Source: SG8-41 sp036397875
Lineage (GTDB): Bacteria > Pseudomonadota > Gammaproteobacteria > Burkholderiales > SG8-41
Length of the DNA: 9,793 bases
Assembly: GCA_036397875.1 (NCBI GenBank)
Contig: DASWIC010000096.1
Span: 1-9,793, forward strand
Direction: 5' to 3'
This document shows positions 1-5,372 of this stretch, in pieces (the stretch's first letter is position 1; each line of letters starts with the position of its first letter). Both the position numbers and the translations under genes were made by a program. The notes beneath the pieces were generated by a model. The model was not told the DNA's origin. It saw nothing but the letters and a program-made list of their open reading frames with translations, and did no database searches.

Positions 1-494
1 CCGCGAAAATCGGGCACCAGCACCTCGATCCGGGTCTGCGGCGAGAGCGCGCGCACCGCGCGGATGCACGCGGCGAAGTGCATCGCGCCGCCATCGCGCA
101 GGTCATCCCGATCGACGCTGGTGATGACCACGTACCTGAGCTTGAGCGCGGCAATCGTGCGGGCGAGATTCGCCGGCTCTTCGGCATCGGGCGGCAGCGG
201 CCTGCCGTGCGCCACGTCGCAAAACGGGCAGCGGCGGGTGCAAAGATCCCCCAGGATCATGAAGGTCGCCGTGCCCTTGCCGAAGCACTCGCCGATATTG
301 GGGCAGGTCGCTTCCTCGCACACCGTGTGCAGGCGATGCTCCCGCAGGATTCTCTTGATCTCCTGGAAGCGCTCGCTGTTTCCGAGGCGCACGCGAATCC
401 AGTCCGGTTTCGCGAGCGGCGCGGCGGGCACCACCTTGACCGGGATGCGCGCGGTCTTCAGCCGGCCCTTCTGTTTTTCTCCCACCGCGCTCAT
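1..494 (-). CDS. lipA: Lipoyl synthase, N-terminal 164 residues (cut by window edge)
   Basis: LipA is a radical-SAM enzyme that inserts two sulfurs at C6 and C8 of an octanoyl chain carried on a lipoyl domain or GcvH, the last step of lipoate synthesis. The translation shows the auxiliary-cluster cysteines C59, C64 and C70 (CEEATCPNIGEC) and the radical-SAM CX3CX2C cysteines C85, C89 and C92 (CTRRCPFC). The conserved stretch VITSVDRDDLRDGG follows around residue 120. The reading frame is open to base 1, so the C-terminal part lies outside the window; about half of a usual ~320-residue protein is visible. The start at 494 overlaps the lipB stop as ATGA, so the two are almost certainly translationally coupled and co-transcribed. 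Nothing looks damaged in the visible part. Identification is from motifs and context and is firm. Confidence 0.97.
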   Translation of the reverse strand, partial: MSAVGEKQKGRLKTARIPVKVVPAAPLAKPDWIRVRLGNSERFQEIKRILREHRLHTVCEEATCPNIGECFGKGTATFMILGDLCTRRCPFCDVAHGRPLPPDAEEPANLARTIAALKLRYVVITSVDRDDLRDGGAMHFAACIRAVRALSPQTRIEVLVPDFR

Positions 495-1153
495 GGGAGC
501 CTCTCCAATACCGCCCGGACGAGCTTCCCGCCCAGGACTTCCGGGGTTTCCGTGATGCCGAGGCTGCGCGCGTGCGTCACCGCCAGCCCCGGGTGGCCGC
601 ACGGGTCGATGGCATGAAACGGAGAGAGATCCATGTCCACGTTGAACGCCAGGCCGTGGTAGCAGCAGCCGTCGCGGATGCGCAGCCCCAGCGCGGCGAT
701 CTTGGCGCCGTTGACGTATACCCCCGGCGCCTCGACGCGCCCCTCGGCCGCCACGCCGCAGGCGGCGAGCAGGTCGATCACGGACAGCTCCAGCAGCCGG
801 ACCAGCGGCCGCACCGTCAGGCCGCGGCGCCGCAGGTCGAGCAGGGTGTAGACCACGACCTGGCCCGGACCGTGGTAGGTGACCTGGCCGCCACGATCGG
901 TCCGCACCACGGCTATGCCGTTTGCAGCGCGCGGCAGGTGCTCCGCCCGGCCCGCGACGCCCAGCGTGTAAACCGGCGGATGCTCGAGCAGCCAGATCTC
1001 ATCCGCGGCATCCGCAGCGCGCTCCGAGGAGAACTTCTGCATCGCGCGCCAGGTTGGCTCGTATTCCACGCGACCCAGGCGCCGCAGGCGCACTTCGGGC
1101 GCAGGCTTGCGCCCCAGGGTCGCCGCGTCGACTGCGATGCTGGTTACAGACAT
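491..1153 (-). CDS. lipB: Octanoyl-[ACP]:protein N-octanoyltransferase LipB
   Basis: LipB transfers octanoate from octanoyl-ACP to the lysine of lipoyl domains, producing the substrate of LipA, whose gene follows with a 4-nt overlap. The 220-residue product carries the family signature RGGQVTYHGPGQ (87-98), the catalytic lysine K151 in NGAKIAALGLRI, and the catalytic cysteine C185 in IDPCG. The frame stays open upstream to 1867, but homology-like sequence begins near the ATG at 1153 (MSVTSIAV), and the extension would read through the opposite-strand gene at 1229, so I chose 1153. No strong Shine-Dalgarno precedes it. In many betaproteobacteria lipB directly follows ybeD; here about 1.4 kb of opposite-strand genes separates them, so lipB probably needs its own promoter in 1154-1228. 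Confidence 0.96.
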   Translation of the reverse strand: MSVTSIAVDAATLGRKPAPEVRLRRLGRVEYEPTWRAMQKFSSERAADAADEIWLLEHPPVYTLGVAGRAEHLPRAANGIAVVRTDRGGQVTYHGPGQVVVYTLLDLRRRGLTVRPLVRLLELSVIDLLAACGVAAEGRVEAPGVYVNGAKIAALGLRIRDGCCYHGLAFNVDMDLSPFHAIDPCGHPGLAVTHARSLGITETPEVLGGKLVRAVLERLP

Positions 1154-1168
1154 GTCGGTTCTGGCAAG

Positions 1169-1195
1169 ATAATCCTTACGGTAGCACAATGCCAA
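1169..1195 (-). promoter_or_regulatory. Possible lipB promoter
   Basis: Reading leftward, TTGGCA (1190-1195, five of six consensus -35 bases) is followed after 15 bp by GATTAT (1169-1174, four of six -10 bases). The spacing is short and the -10 poor, so this is only a candidate. It is listed because the rightward block at 1229-2496 should cut lipB off from any promoter upstream of dat or ybeD. The same AT-rich patch reads GATAAT on the plus strand (1168-1173), which could serve the divergent gene at 1229. Confidence 0.3.
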
Positions 1196-1228
1196 TCCCC
1201 GGACGGTGCACCGCATGAATCGAGCATC

Positions 1229-1702
1229 ATGAACGGATATTCCCTGCTCTTCGCGGCGCTGGCACTGGCGGTCGGTGCCGCCACGGCCCAGCCCCCCGAT
1301 ACCTACGCAACCGATCTCGGGCGCGTCTACGGCGGCTACCAGCGGATGCTCGCCCTGAAGGAGGCGTGTGATACGGCGCTTCCCGCCGCGCGCGCCGCCA
1401 ACGGCAAGGCGTTCGCGCTCTGGCAGGCGCAGCACCAGTCGCTGATCGAGGACCTGGAGCGTCGCGTCAAGTCGATGGTACTCGCCGCATCCAGCGACAA
1501 GGACGATTACGTGCGCAACATCGGCAAGTACGAGGGCGCGATACTCCTGGAGCGGAAGGAATACCGCGATACGCTGCTCGGCCTGGGCAAGGAGGAATTG
1601 CGCGACCAGTGCCAGCGCATGCCGGAATCGCTGAATAGCCCCGCCGCGGACTTCGCCCAGATCTACGCGGCCGAGCTGGCGACGATACGAAAGCGCAAGT
1701 GA
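1229..1702 (+). CDS. Predicted secreted/periplasmic protein, function unknown
   Basis: I do not recognise this 157-residue protein. Residues 1-20 (MNGYSLLFAALALAVGAATA) form a short signal peptide with an A-T-A cleavage box before Q21, so export to the periplasm is likely; no lipobox cysteine follows. The mature part looks mainly helical and highly charged, with two cysteines (C47 and C128) that could pair in the periplasm, and a basic tail KRK. The frame is open back to 572, but that part is opposite lipB, and only the ATG at 1229 gives a sensible signal peptide. No clear ribosome site precedes it. Its stop overlaps the GTG start of the DUF2238 gene (GTGA), so the two are likely translated together and may work at the same membrane. 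That functional link is inference. Confidence 0.72.
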   Translation: MNGYSLLFAALALAVGAATAQPPDTYATDLGRVYGGYQRMLALKEACDTALPAARAANGKAFALWQAQHQSLIEDLERRVKSMVLAASSDKDDYVRNIGKYEGAILLERKEYRDTLLGLGKEELRDQCQRMPESLNSPAADFAQIYAAELATIRKRK

Positions 1703-2334
1703 GCGCCGAGCAATCGATCCGGCCTGGTGCAGGGCGCATGGTTGCCGCGGTGATGGCCGCCTGGCTCGTTGGCCTGGTTGCGTCCGGCATCGCACCGTAC
1801 GACCGCGCCACGTGGGTGCTGGAGGTTGCGCCGGTGCTGATCGCCGCGCCGCTCCTGCTCGCGACACGCGAAAGATTTCCGTTCACCAGGCTGGCGTACG
1901 GTCTTATCTGCGTCCATGGGCTGATCCTGATGCTGGGCGCCGCGTACACCTATGCCCAGGTCCCGGTCGGCTACTGGGTCCAGGAGTGGCTCGGGTTCGA
2001 GCGCAACCCGTACGACCGCTTCGGGCACCTCGCGCAGGGATTCATTCCCGCCATCGTCGCGCGCGAGGTCCTGATCCGCACATTCAGGCTGGCGCCCGGT
2101 GGATTTCTGTTCTTCGTCACCACCTGCATCGCACTGGCGTTGAGCGCCGTCTACGAGATGATCGAATGGTGGGCCGCGCTCGCGCTGGGGCAGGGCGCGG
2201 ACCATTTCCTGGGCACCCAGGGCGACGAGTGGGACACCCAGTGGGACATGTTCCTCGCGCTGGTGGGAGCGACGATGTCGCAGTTGCTCCTCGCGCGCGT
2301 GCACGACCGGGAGATTCAGGCTCTGCGAGGTTGA
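1699..2334 (+). CDS. DUF2238 (YjdF-like) inner-membrane protein
   Basis: The product is a 211-residue multi-pass inner-membrane protein. Hydrophobic segments lie near residues 14-31, 40-55, 65-84, 111-126, 135-153 and 184-199. It contains blocks I associate with the DUF2238/YjdF family: NPYDRFGHLAQGF (103-115), YEMIEWW (152-158) and LGTQGDEWDTQWDM (171-184). The biochemical role of the family is not established; the conserved acidic and aromatic residues near the membrane surface hint at an active or ion-binding site, but that is inference. The start is GTG at 1699, overlapping the previous stop by 4 nt; ATG at 1738 (residue 14) is a possible alternative that keeps all membrane segments. The stop codon overlaps the -35 of the next gene's promoter. 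Confidence 0.85.
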   Translation: MSAEQSIRPGAGRMVAAVMAAWLVGLVASGIAPYDRATWVLEVAPVLIAAPLLLATRERFPFTRLAYGLICVHGLILMLGAAYTYAQVPVGYWVQEWLGFERNPYDRFGHLAQGFIPAIVAREVLIRTFRLAPGGFLFFVTTCIALALSAVYEMIEWWAALALGQGADHFLGTQGDEWDTQWDMFLALVGATMSQLLLARVHDREIQALRG

Positions 2335-2357
2335 CGCAGCGGGCGCAATGCTACAAT
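2331..2357 (+). promoter_or_regulatory. Sigma-70 promoter of thx with extended -10
   Basis: TTGACG (2331-2336, five of six -35 bases) is followed after 15 bp by TACAAT (2352-2357, five of six -10 bases). The -10 is preceded by TGC (2349-2351), which fits the extended -10 motif TGn and would compensate for the short spacer. Transcription would begin near 2364, giving a leader of about 25 nt with AGGAGA (2378-2383) just upstream of the thx ATG. The -35 overlaps the stop codon of the DUF2238 gene. Confidence 0.6.
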
Positions 2358-2388
2358 CGGGTCGGAATTCGACCGCAGGAGAGAACGA

Positions 2389-2496
2389 ATGGGAAAGGGT
2401 GACCAGCGCACGCGCCGCGGCAAGCTGTTCCGCGGCAGTTACGGAAAGACGCGGCCGGGAAGAATCAAAAAGAAGAAGGCATCCAAGAAGCAGTGA
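2389..2496 (+). CDS. thx: 30S ribosomal protein THX (35 residues)
   Basis: This small gene encodes MGKGDQRTRRGKLFRG followed by SYGKTRPGR and a lysine-rich tail ending KKQ. The opening MGKGDxRTRRGK and the GxYGKxRP block match the THX family, a tiny basic protein first found buried in the head of the Thermus 30S subunit and present in many betaproteobacteria. About 46% of the residues are K or R, as expected for an rRNA-binding peptide. The C-terminal tail (IKKKKASKKQ) is somewhat longer than in Thermus. A good ribosome site, AGGAGA, lies five bases before the ATG, and the gene has its own promoter with an extended -10. It ends 51 bp before the convergent ybeD stop. It is too short for most ORF filters but is well supported. 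Confidence 0.93.
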   Translation: MGKGDQRTRRGKLFRGSYGKTRPGRIKKKKASKKQ

Positions 2497-2531
2497 CCGG
2501 TGAACAGTGACCGGCACGCGGAATGGTGCCG
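2491..2531. repeat. 10-bp direct repeat and small hairpin between thx and ybeD
   Basis: CAGTGACCGG occurs at 2491-2500, overlapping the thx stop codon, and again at 2505-2514, a 14-bp period. Overlapping the second copy is an inverted repeat CGGCAC (2512-2517) / GTGCCG (2526-2531) with an 8-nt loop. It lies between two convergent genes and might help end transcription in both directions, but there is no T tract and the stem is only 6 bp. Confidence 0.4.
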
Positions 2532-2547
2532 TCTCGAGTCACGGTCT

Positions 2548-2814
2548 TCAGAGCACCATGACCACCATCGGGTGGTCGCACAGCTCGCGGTAGAGGCGGT
2601 CGAGCTGCTCACGCGAAGTGGCGCGGACCACGCAGGTGAGGCTCAGGTACTTGCCGCGCTTGCTCGACCGCATTTCCATCGCCGCGCCGTCGAACTCCGG
2701 CGCGTGGCGCCGGACGATGTCGAGGATCGCCTGGGCGAAACCCGCCCGCGTGTGCCCGAGGACCTTGATCGGGAATTCGCAGGGATATTCGGCGAGCTGC
2801 GTGTCGGCGATCAT
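2548..2814 (-). CDS. ybeD: DUF493 / UPF0250 (YbeD) family protein
   Basis: The 88-residue product has the YbeD signature: EYPCEFPIKVLG (9-20) at the start, SKRGKYLSLTCVVRATSREQ mid-protein, and a C-terminal HPMVVMVL. YbeD adopts a small ferredoxin-like (ACT-like) fold; its function is not settled, but the gene is repeatedly found beside lipB, so a regulatory role in lipoate metabolism has been suggested. Only three codons separate this ATG from an upstream in-frame stop (2824-2826), so the start at 2814 is forced unless frameshifting occurs. The start sits in the second copy of a 29-bp tandem duplication. A better ribosome site (GAGGTGG) belongs to the first copy, whose ATG at 2843 opens a 10-codon frame that ends in ATGA overlapping the ybeD start. 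The usual neighbour lipB is missing directly downstream. Confidence 0.92.
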   Translation of the reverse strand: MIADTQLAEYPCEFPIKVLGHTRAGFAQAILDIVRRHAPEFDGAAMEMRSSKRGKYLSLTCVVRATSREQLDRLYRELCDHPMVVMVL

Positions 2815-2867
2815 GCGTCCACGTCAGACACGGCATCGCTCATGCCGCCACCTCAGACACGGCATCG
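2810..2867 (-). repeat. 29-bp imperfect tandem duplication at the ybeD start
   Basis: Two adjacent 29-bp units (2867-2839 and 2838-2810, read leftward) match at 25 of 29 positions. Each contains CGATGCCGTGTCTGA and each ends in GCATGA, the start-codon context. The downstream unit supplies the ybeD ATG (2814). The upstream unit has an ATG at 2843 with a stronger GAGGTGG ribosome site. As 29 is not a multiple of three, the two starts are in different frames. Confidence 0.85.
2811..2843 (-). CDS. Possible 10-residue leader ORF coupled to ybeD
   Basis: ATG at 2843 follows GAGGTGGCGGC, a good ribosome site, and encodes MSDAVSDVDA before a TGA that overlaps the ybeD start codon as ATGA. It could be a translated leader that delivers ribosomes to ybeD, whose own copy of the ribosome site has decayed to GACGTGG. 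It could equally be a by-product of the 29-bp duplication with no function. The sequence shows the coding possibility and overlap; translation is inference. Confidence 0.35.
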   Translation of the reverse strand: MSDAVSDVDA

Positions 2868-2911
2868 TAATTGAGGAGACAGCGCGTCGGTGGCCCTGCG
2901 CCCTGGCCCGC

Positions 2912-3772
2912 TCATGCCGCTTGCCTCATCACCTTGCGCTTGAATTCCTGGAACGCCTGGTGGAGCGTCCGGAACACAGGACCCGGCCTGCCGCCGCCGA
3001 CTGCTTTGCCGTCGAGCGTGGCCACCGCCAGCACCTCCTTGCTCGATGACGTTACCCAGAGCTCGTCGGCGCCCCTGACTTCCTGCTCGGGAATCGCGCG
3101 CAGCTCGACCGCGATGCTTTTCGCCGCGGCCAGCTCGAGCACCACGTCGTAGGTGATGCCGGGCAGGATCAGGTGGTTCTTCGGCGGCCCGAGCAGCTTG
3201 CCGTTCCTGACCACGAACACATTGCTTGCCGAAGCTTCGGTGAGGCAGCCGTCACGGAACAGGACTACTTCCACCGCGCCGGCCTCGGCCGCGAGCTGCC
3301 GCAGCAGGCAGTTGGCGAGCAGCGACACCGACTTCACGTCGCATTTCAGCCACCGGTAATCGGTCGCCGTGATGCAGGGCACGCCCTGCTCGACCTGCTC
3401 TCTCGGGGGCGTCACCAGGGGGCTCGACATCATGAACACCGTCGGCTTTGTGGCGCTCGGGAAGGCGTGGTCGCGCTTCGCCGCGCCGCGTGTCACCTGC
3501 AGGTACACCGACTGGTCCTCGCCCGCGTGGCGCGCGACGAGATCGTTTACCAGCCGCGTCCAGTCCGAATCGGTCATCGGATTGCCGAGCCGGATCGCAT
3601 CCAGGCTGCGCTGCAGGCGCCGGAGGTGCTCGGGCAGCCGGAACGGGCGCCGCGAATAGACCGGAATCACCTCGTAGACGCCGTCGCCGAAAATGAAGCC
3701 GCGGTCGAGCACCGGGATACGCGCCTCGGCGAGGGGCAGGAATTCGCCGTTCAAATACGCCGTATCGCTCAT
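2912..3772 (-). CDS. dat: D-amino acid aminotransferase (fold type IV, PLP)
   Basis: The 286-residue protein belongs to the class IV (BCAT/DAAT) aminotransferases, which move amino groups from D-amino acids such as D-alanine to 2-oxo acids. Visible landmarks are the N-terminal block LDRGFIFGDGVYEV (22-35), the pyridoxal-phosphate lysine K147 in RWLKCDVKS, and E179 in LTEASASNVFVV. Length matches bacterial D-amino acid transaminases (about 280-290). A BCAT or aminodeoxychorismate lyase is possible by fold, but RWLKCDVKS resembles the D-amino acid enzymes, and the next gene upstream, dacC, releases D-alanine in the periplasm. I chose ATG 3772, preceded by GAGG seven bases upstream; the frame is open to 3910, but that extension enters a repeat element. 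ybeD follows after 97 bp. Confidence 0.9.
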   Translation of the reverse strand: MSDTAYLNGEFLPLAEARIPVLDRGFIFGDGVYEVIPVYSRRPFRLPEHLRRLQRSLDAIRLGNPMTDSDWTRLVNDLVARHAGEDQSVYLQVTRGAAKRDHAFPSATKPTVFMMSSPLVTPPREQVEQGVPCITATDYRWLKCDVKSVSLLANCLLRQLAAEAGAVEVVLFRDGCLTEASASNVFVVRNGKLLGPPKNHLILPGITYDVVLELAAAKSIAVELRAIPEQEVRGADELWVTSSSKEVLAVATLDGKAVGGGRPGPVFRTLHQAFQEFKRKVMRQAA

Positions 3773-3881
3773 CGTCAGCCTCGCGCGGTGGTGCCGGGGA
3801 ATCGACGTTTCAAGTTTAGAGCCTATCTCAATAATAGGCACGTGTGCGACGGAGGCGAGGTGGGATGCAGCTTTAGGAGGA

Positions 3882-3916
3882 TAGCCCGCAGCAATATGTC
3901 GATATTGCAAGGGCTA
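3882..3916. repeat. Hairpin 1 inside the element
   Basis: TAGCCC (3882-3887) pairs with GGGCTA (3911-3916), and GCAATAT (3891-3897) pairs with ATATTGC (3902-3908), leaving a small 3x2 internal loop and a GTCG tetraloop (3898-3901). That makes 13 pairs in 35 nt. The tetraloop is the reverse complement of the loop of hairpin 2. Confidence 0.75.
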
Positions 3917-3939
3917 CCGACAACAAGATGCGCGCAGAT

Positions 3940-3974
3940 CGCCCCGTCCCTTCGGGTTGCGGCCAGGACGGGCG
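3940..3974. repeat. GC-rich inverted repeat with an alternative partner
   Basis: CCCGTCC (3943-3949) pairs with GGACGGG (3966-3972); two further pairs form beyond a bulged C at 3942. The same right arm, extended to GGCCAGGACGGG (3961-3972), is also a perfect 12-bp complement of CCCGTCCTGGCC at 4038-4049. The two pairings exclude each other. Confidence 0.65.
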
Positions 3975-3996
3975 TCTGCTTTGTTGCCCGGCTTGA

Positions 3997-4012
3997 CCAT
4001 ATCGACATATGG
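3997..4012. repeat. Hairpin 2 inside the element
   Basis: CCATAT (3997-4002) pairs with ATATGG (4007-4012) around a CGAC tetraloop (4003-4006). The core ATATCGACATAT is the exact reverse complement of ATATGTCGATAT in hairpin 1, so the two loops could pair with each other in RNA, or the two sites could be bound as one inverted pair in DNA. Confidence 0.65.
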
Positions 4013-4107
4013 CCTGCGCCGTGCGCCTCGCATCCATCCCGTCCTGGCCACAACGCATCACGCGCCTATTATTGAGACAGGCTCTCCACTTCGCAGCCGC
4101 AACGGGA

Positions 4108-5244
4108 TCAGCGGAAGATGAGCCGCAACGCGTCCCAGCCGCGCCCGAGGACGCCCGCCATCGGCACGCTGTCGAGCGCCACCACCGGGACCTCGCGATA
4201 CGGCTTGTCGTCGAGCGTGAGCTTCAACGTGCCGATCCGCTGCCCGGCCCGGATCGGGGCGAGCAGCGGCTGCGCGCTCTCGACGCGCGCCCGCAGCTTC
4301 TCGCCCTGGCCTCGCGGCAGGGCGAGGTAAAGGTCCGCAAGAAAGCCTGCGCCCACGCTGTTGGCGGCGCCCTTGAACACTTCCAGCGTGATCACGGGCT
4401 CCCTGCCGGGATAGAGGCGGATGCTGTCGTAGGAGCGAAATCCGTAATTGAGCAGCTTCTGGCTCTCGATCGCCCGGGCCGCCTCGCTCGCCGCGCCCAG
4501 CACGACGGAAACTAGCCTGCGCTCGCCGCGCTTGCCCGAGCTCACCATGCAATAGCCGGCGTTCTCGGTGTAGCCGGTCTTCATGCCGTCCACCGTCGGA
4601 TCGGCCCACAGCAGGCGGTTGCGGTTGGCCTGCGTGATGTTGTTGTAGCGGTACTCCCGCTGCGAATAGAGGGCGTAGCGCCCGGGGAAATCGCGGATCA
4701 CGGCCGCGGCAAGCTCGGCGAGGTCGCGCCCGGTGGAATAGTGCTGCGGGTGCGGCAGCCCGGTCGAATTGGCGAAATGCGTGTCCGCCAGTCCCAGCCG
4801 GCGCGCCTCGCGGTTCATCATGGCCGCGAACGCCTCCTCGCTGCCGGCGATCGCCTCGGCGAGCGCGATGCTGGCGTCGTTGCCGGATTGCACGACCATG
4901 CCCTGGATCAGCTCCGCGACGGTGACCGGCTTCCTCGGCTCGATGAACATGCGCGAGCCTTCGGTCCGCCACGCGAACTCGGAGACGGGCACCACCTGGT
5001 CGAGTCGGATCCGTTTCTCATCGAGCGCGGAGAACGTCAGATACGCCGTCATCAGCTTGGTGAGCGAGGCCGGCTCCACGCGAACCTGCGCGTTGTGGGC
5101 GGCCAGCGTCTGGCCGCTGTTGAAGTCGAGCAGCAGGTAGGCCTTGGCCGCGATGGCGGGCGCGGCCGGGAGCGCGGGCGGTTCTTGCTGGGCGTTGAGA
5201 ACGGACGGGAGTATCGACAGCAGCAGAAGCGGAAGCGAGCGCAT
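4108..5244 (-). CDS. dacC: D-alanyl-D-alanine carboxypeptidase (PBP5/6 family)
   Basis: This periplasmic low-molecular-mass penicillin-binding protein trims the terminal D-alanine from peptidoglycan pentapeptides. The 378-residue sequence begins with a signal peptide (about 1-18, MRSLPLLLLSILPSVLNA). It has all three catalytic motifs in order: S60-LTK63 (nucleophile and general base), S120-GN and K222-TG. The C-terminal PBP5_C beta domain (about 280-375) precedes an end WDALRLIFR that could be a membrane-anchoring amphipathic helix, as in PBP5. Length fits the family. The symbol could also be dacA; the order with dat, ybeD and lipB is typical. ATG 5244 gives the proper signal peptide. A TATAAT lies only nine bases upstream, implying a very short leader. 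The released D-alanine would be a natural substrate for the Dat enzyme encoded next. Confidence 0.95.
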   Translation of the reverse strand: MRSLPLLLLSILPSVLNAQQEPPALPAAPAIAAKAYLLLDFNSGQTLAAHNAQVRVEPASLTKLMTAYLTFSALDEKRIRLDQVVPVSEFAWRTEGSRMFIEPRKPVTVAELIQGMVVQSGNDASIALAEAIAGSEEAFAAMMNREARRLGLADTHFANSTGLPHPQHYSTGRDLAELAAAVIRDFPGRYALYSQREYRYNNITQANRNRLLWADPTVDGMKTGYTENAGYCMVSSGKRGERRLVSVVLGAASEAARAIESQKLLNYGFRSYDSIRLYPGREPVITLEVFKGAANSVGAGFLADLYLALPRGQGEKLRARVESAQPLLAPIRAGQRIGTLKLTLDDKPYREVPVVALDSVPMAGVLGRGWDALRLIFR

Positions 5245-5253
5245 GCGGCGGCG

Positions 5254-5282
5254 ATTATATCAAAGCGGATGCGCGCGATCGA
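5254..5282 (-). promoter_or_regulatory. Likely dacC promoter (perfect TATAAT, weak -35)
   Basis: Read leftward, TATAAT occupies 5254-5259. Seventeen bases upstream is TCGATC (5277-5282), which matches only three of six -35 bases. Only nine bases (5245-5253) separate the -10 from the dacC ATG, so transcription would start about two or three bases before the start codon. The gap has no ribosome site. Confidence 0.5.
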
Positions 5283-5291
5283 CGATCGCGC
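5273..5291. promoter_or_regulatory. 19-bp perfect palindrome over the dacC -35 (possible operator)
   Basis: GCGCGATCG (5273-5281) and CGATCGCGC (5283-5291) are exact reverse complements around one central A (5282). The palindrome covers the expected -35 of dacC and lies about 54 bp upstream of the hsp20 -35, so a dimeric protein bound here could affect dacC and perhaps hsp20. CG-rich palindromes arise readily in GC-rich DNA, so function is unproven. Confidence 0.45.
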
Positions 5292-5344
5292 ACCGGCCAG
5301 AAAATGCGCCAGAATCAAGCGGCTATGCGGTTGCGCCGAACCGT

Positions 5345-5372
5345 CTTGAAATTACTGGATCGGCTCCCATAT
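5345..5372 (+). promoter_or_regulatory. Heat-shock (sigma-32) promoter of hsp20
   Basis: CTTGAAA (5345-5351) and CCCATAT (5366-5372) are separated by 14 bp. Both match the sigma-32 consensus (CTTGAAA, 11-16 bp, CCCATnT) exactly. Transcription would start near 5379, giving a leader of about 42 nt that contains a GGCGC/GCGCC hairpin (5383-5397) and the ribosome site GGAGAG (5410-5415) of the small heat-shock gene. Promoter and gene function agree. Confidence 0.88.

Larger units (their letters stand above)
3818..4085. mobile_element. MITE-like 268-bp element with 27-bp terminal inverted repeats
   Basis: The 335-bp gap between dacC and dat holds no supportable gene. Bases 3818-3844 are the reverse complement of 4059-4085 with 25 of 27 matches (mismatches at 3825/4078 and 3840/4063). 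Each end is itself a small hairpin (GCCTAT…ATAGGC). Without the element, dacC and dat would lie 67 bp apart, as expected for co-transcribed genes. No transposase fragment and no obvious target-site duplication is visible: the flanks are GTTT and CCAC. It resembles in organisation the non-coding elements that sit inside operons of other bacteria, such as Neisseria Correia elements, but its terminal sequence is different. In a dacC-dat transcript the ends could fold into a long hairpin and affect RNA processing. Confidence 0.72.

Noticed and set aside
572..1228. In-frame extension of the secreted protein gene back across lipB
   Set aside because: It would bury the signal peptide inside a long arginine-rich stretch antisense to lipB; the ATG at 1229 explains the protein far better.
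1215..1232. Five-codon upstream frame MNRAS ending on the start codon of the secreted protein gene
   Set aside because: The overlap is suggestive, but no ribosome site precedes it and so short a frame occurs by chance.
1154..1867. In-frame upstream extension of lipB to a 458-residue protein
   Set aside because: LipB homology begins at about 1153, the extension lies opposite two genes with better support, and GC-rich DNA often keeps antisense frames open.
3823..4061. Short open frames within the dacC-dat gap, in both orientations
   Set aside because: They overlap inverted repeats and hairpins, have no good ribosome site and resemble no protein I know.
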